Below are positions 59,392-64,000 of a stretch of DNA of 64,000 nt, in pieces; positions within the stretch are counted from its first letter, which is position 1; the number at the start of each line of letters is the position of its first letter. Source of the stretch: an uncultured Cohaesibacter sp. (GTDB lineage Bacteria; Pseudomonadota; Alphaproteobacteria; Rhizobiales; Cohaesibacteraceae); assembly GCF_963682185.1 (NCBI RefSeq), contig NZ_OY821667.1, forward strand, positions 2,492,501 to 2,556,500, given 5' to 3'. The translations under genes and the position numbers were made by a program. The notes beneath the pieces are model-generated. The model saw only the letters and a list, made by a program, of their open reading frames with translations, did no database searches and was not told the origin of the DNA.

Positions 59392-59407
59392 CGTTTCACG
59401 TGAATCA
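59392..59407. promoter_or_regulatory. parS-like centromere site 2
   Basis: CGTTTCACGTGAATCA matches the parS consensus at 14 of 16, 151 bases after site 1. Confidence 0.7.
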
Positions 59408-59598
59408 ACCCTATTGGTCCATGCACCCTCTAGGTCCTAAACACGCGCCCACAATATAGCCCGAATAACTCTCTCCACTGCCTTTTCACTGCCCAAGATT
59501 GACTTTAATTTTTAATCATTTGAACCTGTTGCGACGTACAGAAGCATAAAGCGGATCGGGTAAGATTTGCAAAACGGCCCCAACGTCTGGAAAGCATA

Positions 59599-60828
59599 AT
59601 GACACTCAACAGAATCCGGAAGAATGGGTCTCACGCAGCCTATTTTGCCATGATTACCGTCTTCTTGGACGCTTTCGGAATTGCCTTTATTTCTCCAGTT
59701 CTACCGGATCTTCTGGAGCAAATAACGGGAAGCAGCTTGGGCAACGCAGCAATCTTTGGCGGCTACCTGACATTCATCTACGCTTTCATGCAATTCATTG
59801 TCTCCCCCATTTTGGGAAATCTCTCCGATAGCTTCGGCCGCAGACCTATCCTCGTCGTCTCTCTTGGCGCCTTGGGCATTGACTATCTGATCATGGGCTT
59901 TGCCAATTCCCTTTGGCTGCTGTTTTTTGGCCGCTTTATTGCTGGAATTTTTGGCGCAACCCACGCCACGGCTTCTGCCTTCATTTCAGATATTTCGAAC
60001 GGAAAGCAGCGCACACGCAATTTCGGCCTGTTGGGTGCCAGCTTTGGTGCCGGATTTGTGGCTGGCCCCTTGATTGGTGGCATGCTCACAGACTATGGCG
60101 TACGCGTACCCTTTTTTGCGGCTTTCTTCTTGATATTACTCAATTTTATCTACGGGCTACTCATATTCCCCGAGAGCCTGCCCAAGGAGAAAAGACGAAA
60201 GTTTACGCTGACCGGCATCAATCCCTTCAAGGGACTTGCCGAATGCACACGCTTTCCATCCATAATGCCCCTATTTCTGGCGCTCTTTCTCTTTCTCGTC
60301 GCGGACCATGTTTATGTGTCTGTGTGGCCCTATTATACGCGCGAAGCCTTCGAATGGAGCAGCCGCCAGGTCGGACTAACCTTGGCCATCTTTGGCTTTT
60401 TTCATGCCCTTACGCAGGCTTTTCTGGTCGGTGCTCTTCTCAAAAAACATGATGAGTTGACCATTGCCTTGATTGGTATTGTCAGCAGCGCGGCGATCAT
60501 GGCAATACTGCTCTTCATCACACAGGGATGGGTCATCTATGCCTTCTTGCCTTTCACCGCGCTTGGTGGCTTGGCAACACCCGGTCTGCAATCTCTCATG
60601 ACCCAGAGAGTGCCGGAAACCCATCAGGGACAATTGCAAGGTGGAATTGGCAGTCTCACCAGTCTCACGACAATTCTGAGCCCGCTGATTATGACCCGCA
60701 CCTTTTATTTCTTCACTCAAGACCACACTGCCTACTATCACCCCGCAGGCGTATTCGGCCTTTCTGCCTTTGTATGTCTGTTGGCAATGATCCCTCTGGC
60801 CTGCTTTTACAAACGCCATCGACACTGA
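59599..60828 (+). CDS. MFS transporter, TetA-like drug efflux family
   Basis: Inner-membrane transporter of 409 residues with about 12 spans. Motif A between spans 2 and 3 reads GNLSDSFGRRPILV; DAFGIAFISPVLPDLLEQIT in the first span and GAATHATASAFISDISNGKQRTRNFGLLGASFGAGFVAGPLIGG around spans 4-5 are typical of the TCR/Tet branch of MFS exporters. The substrate cannot be set; it is outside any resistance cassette and looks like a core gene. Confidence 0.92.
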   Translation: MTLNRIRKNGSHAAYFAMITVFLDAFGIAFISPVLPDLLEQITGSSLGNAAIFGGYLTFIYAFMQFIVSPILGNLSDSFGRRPILVVSLGALGIDYLIMGFANSLWLLFFGRFIAGIFGATHATASAFISDISNGKQRTRNFGLLGASFGAGFVAGPLIGGMLTDYGVRVPFFAAFFLILLNFIYGLLIFPESLPKEKRRKFTLTGINPFKGLAECTRFPSIMPLFLALFLFLVADHVYVSVWPYYTREAFEWSSRQVGLTLAIFGFFHALTQAFLVGALLKKHDELTIALIGIVSSAAIMAILLFITQGWVIYAFLPFTALGGLATPGLQSLMTQRVPETHQGQLQGGIGSLTSLTTILSPLIMTRTFYFFTQDHTAYYHPAGVFGLSAFVCLLAMIPLACFYKRHRH

Positions 60829-60889
60829 AACCAACGTTGAGCACCAAACGCTCTCAACTCAAAACGCGCATTTCAGTAAGGTAAGCAAC

Positions 60890-60921
60890 AAAAAAGGGAG
60901 CCAAAATGGCTCCCTTTTCTA
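60890..60921. terminator. bidirectional terminator between MFS gene and parB
   Basis: Perfect AAAAGGGAGCC (60892-60902)/GGCTCCCTTTT (60908-60918) stem, 5-base loop, with Ts on either strand. Confidence 0.9.
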
Positions 60922-60944
60922 CAATATCTATCATTGAACGCGGA

Positions 60945-61814
60945 TTATTGCTTTTCCAGAATGGCAATAATCGCATCGAGCTGCTCAAGCGATTTATACT
61001 GAATCTTGAGCTCCCCACCCTTTTTCTTGGGTGCGATAAAAACATTCCAGCCGAGACGATCCGTCAAACGCTTTTCCAAGGCCACCGTATCCGCATCTTT
61101 TTCCTTTTTCGGCTTTGGTTCCTTGACCTTTTCCTTTTCCTGACCAGCTTTTTCAGCATCGCGTACGGTCATACCGTCTTCAACGATACGCCGCGCCAGC
61201 TCCTCAGGATTCTCTGCCGTGATCAAGGCGCGTGCATGGCCAGCGGTCAATTCGCCCTTTTTGAGATAATCCTTGATGCTTTCCGGAAGCTTCAACAGCC
61301 GCAAGGTGTTGGCCACATGAGAGCGGCTTTTGCCAATAACGTCAGCGAGTTCAGCCTGCGTATAATCAAACTCGGCGATCAACTGATCATAGCCAAGTGC
61401 TTCCTCCAGTGCATTCAGATCCGCACGCTGAACGTTTTCGATGATCGCAAGTTCGAGGGCTTCCTTGTCATTCACATCATGAATAAGAACGGGGACCTCG
61501 TGCAAGCCAGCTGCCTGGGCAGCACGCCAACGACGTTCACCAGCAATGATCTCGTAGGAATCTTCCTCATCTTTTACCGCACGACAAAGAATAGGGTTCA
61601 TGATCCCCTTTTCCTTGACTGATCTGGTCAGATCATCGAGATCCTTTTCAACGAAATCCTGACGTGGGTTCCGCGGGTTTGGCCGTAAAAACTCGATAGG
61701 AATACGCCGTTGAGAGCGAGCGCGCTCAATCGCCTGCGCTTCATTATCCATATCTCCGATCAGAGCCGCCAATCCACGCCCCAAACGTTTGCCTTCAGCT
61801 GGTTTTTTTGCCAT
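60945..61814 (-). CDS. parB: chromosome partitioning protein ParB
   Basis: Binds parS and loads onto DNA as a CTP-dependent sliding clamp to segregate the origin. The 289 residues start MAKKPAEGKRLGRGLAALIGD; the N-domain has IAGERRWRAAQAAGL (CTP-binding GERRxR), the HTH VIGKSRSHVANTLRLLKLPES follows, and the C-terminal dimer domain ends in AIIAILEKQ. It is directly downstream of parA on the - strand, with three parS-like sites within 3 kb. Confidence 0.97.
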   Translation of the reverse strand: MAKKPAEGKRLGRGLAALIGDMDNEAQAIERARSQRRIPIEFLRPNPRNPRQDFVEKDLDDLTRSVKEKGIMNPILCRAVKDEEDSYEIIAGERRWRAAQAAGLHEVPVLIHDVNDKEALELAIIENVQRADLNALEEALGYDQLIAEFDYTQAELADVIGKSRSHVANTLRLLKLPESIKDYLKKGELTAGHARALITAENPEELARRIVEDGMTVRDAEKAGQEKEKVKEPKPKKEKDADTVALEKRLTDRLGWNVFIAPKKKGGELKIQYKSLEQLDAIIAILEKQ

Positions 61815-61897
61815 TTTTCCGCATTCCCATCAAACCCGTATAGCCCCTAAGCAATCGGGCCAGACTTCCCTTTGTCACAGTTATGCTGACCCGACAA

Positions 61898-62728
61898 TCA
61901 GGCAGCCTTGTTACGCAATTTCTTCTCGCGCTGGATAATCTCAGATGCGAGTTTCAAATAAGCCTGACTGCCCGAGCATTTCAGATCGTAAAGCAAAGCC
62001 GGTTTACCATAGGATGGTGCTTCAGAAACGCGCACATTGCGTGGGATAATCGTCTCATAAACTTTATCCCCCATATGCTCACGCACATCTTCAACCACCT
62101 GATTGGACAGATTATTCCGACTATCATACATGGTCATCACAATACCATGGATAGAAAGTTCAGGGTTCAGGGCACCTTTGACCTGATTCACAGTCTGAAT
62201 GAGCTGGGTCAAACCTTCAAGCGCGAAAAACTCGCATTGCAGCGGAACAAGAATGGAATGCGCTGCCGCCATCGCATTGATGGTCAAAAGGTTTAGAGAC
62301 GGAGGACAATCGATCAACACATAGGTGAAGCGCTTTTCCTCTGGAATTTCATCACCCATTTTTCCGTGCGTTTCGATGGCCTTGCGCAAACGGAAAGCGC
62401 GATCCTTATCACCCGAAATTTCTTGTTCAAGCCCAAGAAGATCCATTGTCGAAGCCGCAACAGACAGACGCGGCACGGCAGTCGGGATGGCAGCTTCCAT
62501 CAGCGTTGCTTCATTGAGAAGCAATTCCGCGGTAGAAACCTGACGCGCCTTACGATCAATGCCCAATCCGGTACTGGCGTTGCCCTGAGGATCGACATCC
62601 ACGATGAGAACCGTTTCTCCAATCGCCGCCAAAGCGGTACCCAAATTGATTGCAGTTGTTGTTTTCCCTACGCCGCCCTTCTGATTAGCAAGAGTCAGAA
62701 CGCGGGGAGATTCAGGTAGTGAACTCAT
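61898..62728 (-). CDS. parA: chromosome partitioning ATPase ParA
   Basis: Deviant Walker ATPase of 276 residues that moves ParB-parS complexes. LANQKGGVGKTTTAINLGTALAA (near 13-35) has the signature Lys, DVDPQGNASTGLGID follows, and VLIDCPPSLNLLTINAMAAA is Walker B. It is co-oriented with rsmG upstream and parB downstream (gap about 80 bases). Confidence 0.97.
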   Translation of the reverse strand: MSSLPESPRVLTLANQKGGVGKTTTAINLGTALAAIGETVLIVDVDPQGNASTGLGIDRKARQVSTAELLLNEATLMEAAIPTAVPRLSVAASTMDLLGLEQEISGDKDRAFRLRKAIETHGKMGDEIPEEKRFTYVLIDCPPSLNLLTINAMAAAHSILVPLQCEFFALEGLTQLIQTVNQVKGALNPELSIHGIVMTMYDSRNNLSNQVVEDVREHMGDKVYETIIPRNVRVSEAPSYGKPALLYDLKCSGSQAYLKLASEIIQREKKLRNKAA

Positions 62729-62756
62729 AAAGTGGCCTCACTTCGCATTTGTTTCA

Positions 62757-63404
62757 CTATGCGTTTTTGGGTGATAAGCGGCGCAGAATAACGATCCGCG
62801 CTTCGGGATCCGTTCTGCTCACTTGTTGTACCAGATCTATATTCCAGCTAACACTGGCCTCTCGCAATTCTCGATCAAAGTCCCGACCTTTGTGGAAAAC
62901 ACCCACACAAGTTTCACAAATGTGGGGATGAACAAAAGAACAGAGTTTATCGAGAGAAGCGAGGGCTCGAGCACTAAAGGCATCCACCGGACCGGACCAA
63001 TCTTTCAACACCGATTCGATCCTGTCTCCATGCACAACAACATTGAGCCCCAACTCGCGAGCAACTGTCTTGAGAAACGCACCTTTCCGGCCATTGCTTT
63101 CGATCATATGGACCGAGTAATCCTCACCCGTATCATCCAGCAGAATAGCAGTCACCAGCCCCGGAAATCCGGCGCCAGACCCAAGATCAATCCAGTGGCG
63201 AGCTTGCGGATAAGCCGCATAGATCTGCACGCTGTCCGCTATGTGGCGCACCCAGATTTCATCAAGGGTTTTCGGAGCTACAAGATTCTGCGCTGGCTGC
63301 CACTTACGCACCAGAGCCTCGTAGCGTCCCAGCTTTTCCAGTGATTCACGTGAAACCGGAAGCATTGAATTGATCAACTCAATGCCACGTTCCTTAGCGT
63401 CCAT
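62757..63404 (-). CDS. rsmG: 16S rRNA (guanine527-N7)-methyltransferase RsmG
   Basis: SAM-dependent rRNA methyltransferase of 215 residues. WIDLGSGAGFPGLVTAILL is the SAM site (near 80), VVHGDRIESV and VDAFSARALASLDKLC follow, and the N-terminal part has PVSRESLEKLGRYEALVRKWQPAQNLV. Located between mnmG and parA, the ancestral origin-proximal order. A parS-like element lies inside its coding sequence. Confidence 0.97.
   Translation of the reverse strand: MDAKERGIELINSMLPVSRESLEKLGRYEALVRKWQPAQNLVAPKTLDEIWVRHIADSVQIYAAYPQARHWIDLGSGAGFPGLVTAILLDDTGEDYSVHMIESNGRKGAFLKTVARELGLNVVVHGDRIESVLKDWSGPVDAFSARALASLDKLCSFVHPHICETCVGVFHKGRDFDRELREASVSWNIDLVQQVSRTDPEARIVILRRLSPKNA
63342..63357. promoter_or_regulatory. 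parS-like site 3, inside rsmG
   Basis: TGATTCACGTGAAACC matches the parS consensus at 14 of 16. A parS in or near rsmG/parAB is common. Confidence 0.65.
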
Positions 63405-63480
63405 ATGATCTTTCCATTCCCTTCAAACCGTCTGTAGGAGCGCAGCACCCTGCCCGCCTGAAAGCCGGTATCTATCAATA

Positions 63481-64000
63481 TTACATACGCTTGCTATGTG
63501 CCAAAACAAGCGTCAAAGCCGCTGGCGTCATTCCATCGATACGCGAGGCCTGCCCAAGAGTCTGCGGACGGACATGATTAAGCTTCTGCTTTAATTCGTT
63601 GGACAGTCCGTTGATATCTTCAAAGACAAGACTAGATGGAATCACCAAGGCCTCATCCTTCTTGAAGGTCTCGATATCATCAGTCTGCTTTTTCATATAG
63701 ACCTGATAGAGCGCTTCGATCTCAAGCTGCTTGCGCACCTTGGGCGAAAAATTCCCAAATTCGGACCACACTTCGGTCAAGCGATCGAGGGTTAAATCCG
63801 GATAAGCCAGAAGCTCATAGGCTGTGCGGCGCTGACCGTCCTTGTTGATTTTAAGACCCACCCGTTCCGCTTCATTTGGCGTCAAACTCTTTTCCTGGGC
63901 CAGAGCTGTAATGGCCCGAAGCTCTTCCTTCTTCTGCCCGAAAGCCTTACGCCGCTCTTCGCCGATCAGACCCCATCCATCAGCCTTATCCGTCAAGCGC
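63481..64000 (-). CDS. mnmG: tRNA uridine-5-carboxymethylaminomethyl modification protein MnmG, C-terminal part
   Basis: FAD-dependent tRNA wobble-uridine modifying enzyme, partner of MnmE. Only the last 173 residues are in the window; the frame runs off the end at base 64000 and continues beyond it. RLTDKADGWGLIGEERRKAF and the C-terminal helical domain (SRIDGMTPAALTLVLAHSK) are the family end. FAD-binding portions are outside. Confidence 0.95.
   Translation of the reverse strand, partial: RLTDKADGWGLIGEERRKAFGQKKEELRAITALAQEKSLTPNEAERVGLKINKDGQRRTAYELLAYPDLTLDRLTEVWSEFGNFSPKVRKQLEIEALYQVYMKKQTDDIETFKKDEALVIPSSLVFEDINGLSNELKQKLNHVRPQTLGQASRIDGMTPAALTLVLAHSKRM

Larger units (their letters stand above)
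59217..59598. other. intergenic region with two parS-like sites
   Basis: About 380 bases between holA and the MFS gene. It holds no gene but carries parS-like 16-mers at 59241-59256 and 59392-59407. Confidence 0.6.

Overview
The window reads as chromosome of an alphaproteobacterium of the Hyphomicrobiales (Rhizobiales) type. The gene orders hemY / mitofilin-like / hemD / hemC facing tsaD / gpsA / yciI / EVE, ffh-rpsP-rimM-trmD...rplS, and mnmG-rsmG-parA-parB with parS-like sites are typical of that group. A Cohaesibacter-like marine genus is my guess, from overall protein resemblance only.

Layout. 1-12080 is core DNA: the end of an M23 peptidase, clpB, a MOSC protein, the glycerol locus (glpR, then glpD-glpF-glpK, with a TTCGT/ACGAA operator array), a DUF707-like protein and an aldo/keto reductase. 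12081-23425 is an integrated genomic island. It is bounded by a 19-bp direct repeat of the 3' end of tRNA-Thr(CGT) and carries a truncated tyrosine recombinase fused to a DUF488 remnant, a Rep_trans-like replication gene, a ParDE-type toxin-antitoxin pair, and a nucleotide-centred cargo. From 23.4 kb to the end is core again: haem synthesis, tsaD/gpsA, leuC, the signal-recognition/ribosomal cluster (ffh, rpsP, rimM, trmD, rplS), a diguanylate cyclase, saccharopine dehydrogenase, cytochrome c' with cytochrome b561, Lrp with ornithine cyclodeaminase, acetyl-CoA synthetase, a response regulator, cowN, leuS-lptE-holA, an MFS exporter, and the origin-proximal parB-parA-rsmG-mnmG block.

The most interesting part is the island cargo (14.8-21.0 kb). 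On the + strand, after an excellent ribosome-binding site and two perfect palindromes, lie four tightly packed genes: a 120-residue protein with an MGSTGSG N-terminus; a PfkB-kinase/nucleoside 2-deoxyribosyltransferase fusion; a QueC-like PP-loop enzyme; and an OGG/EndoIII-like helix-hairpin-helix glycosylase. On the - strand are a 48-residue lysine-rich peptide coupled to an HD-domain dNTP triphosphohydrolase, and a 467-residue protein with PEP-synthase-like ATP-binding and phosphohistidine regions. QueC-like plus OGG-like enzymes are known accessory parts of type IV CBASS, and QueC-like QatC belongs to the Qat system, but no CD-NTase, TGT, Qat ATPase or TatD nuclease is present. I infer a candidate, probably undescribed, nucleobase-modification defence module in which the Gly-N-terminal small protein may be the substrate of the QueC-like enzyme. 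Island decay is visible: the integrase lacks its N-terminus, DUF488 and a methyltransferase each carry an in-frame stop, and the rep frame has no recognisable start.
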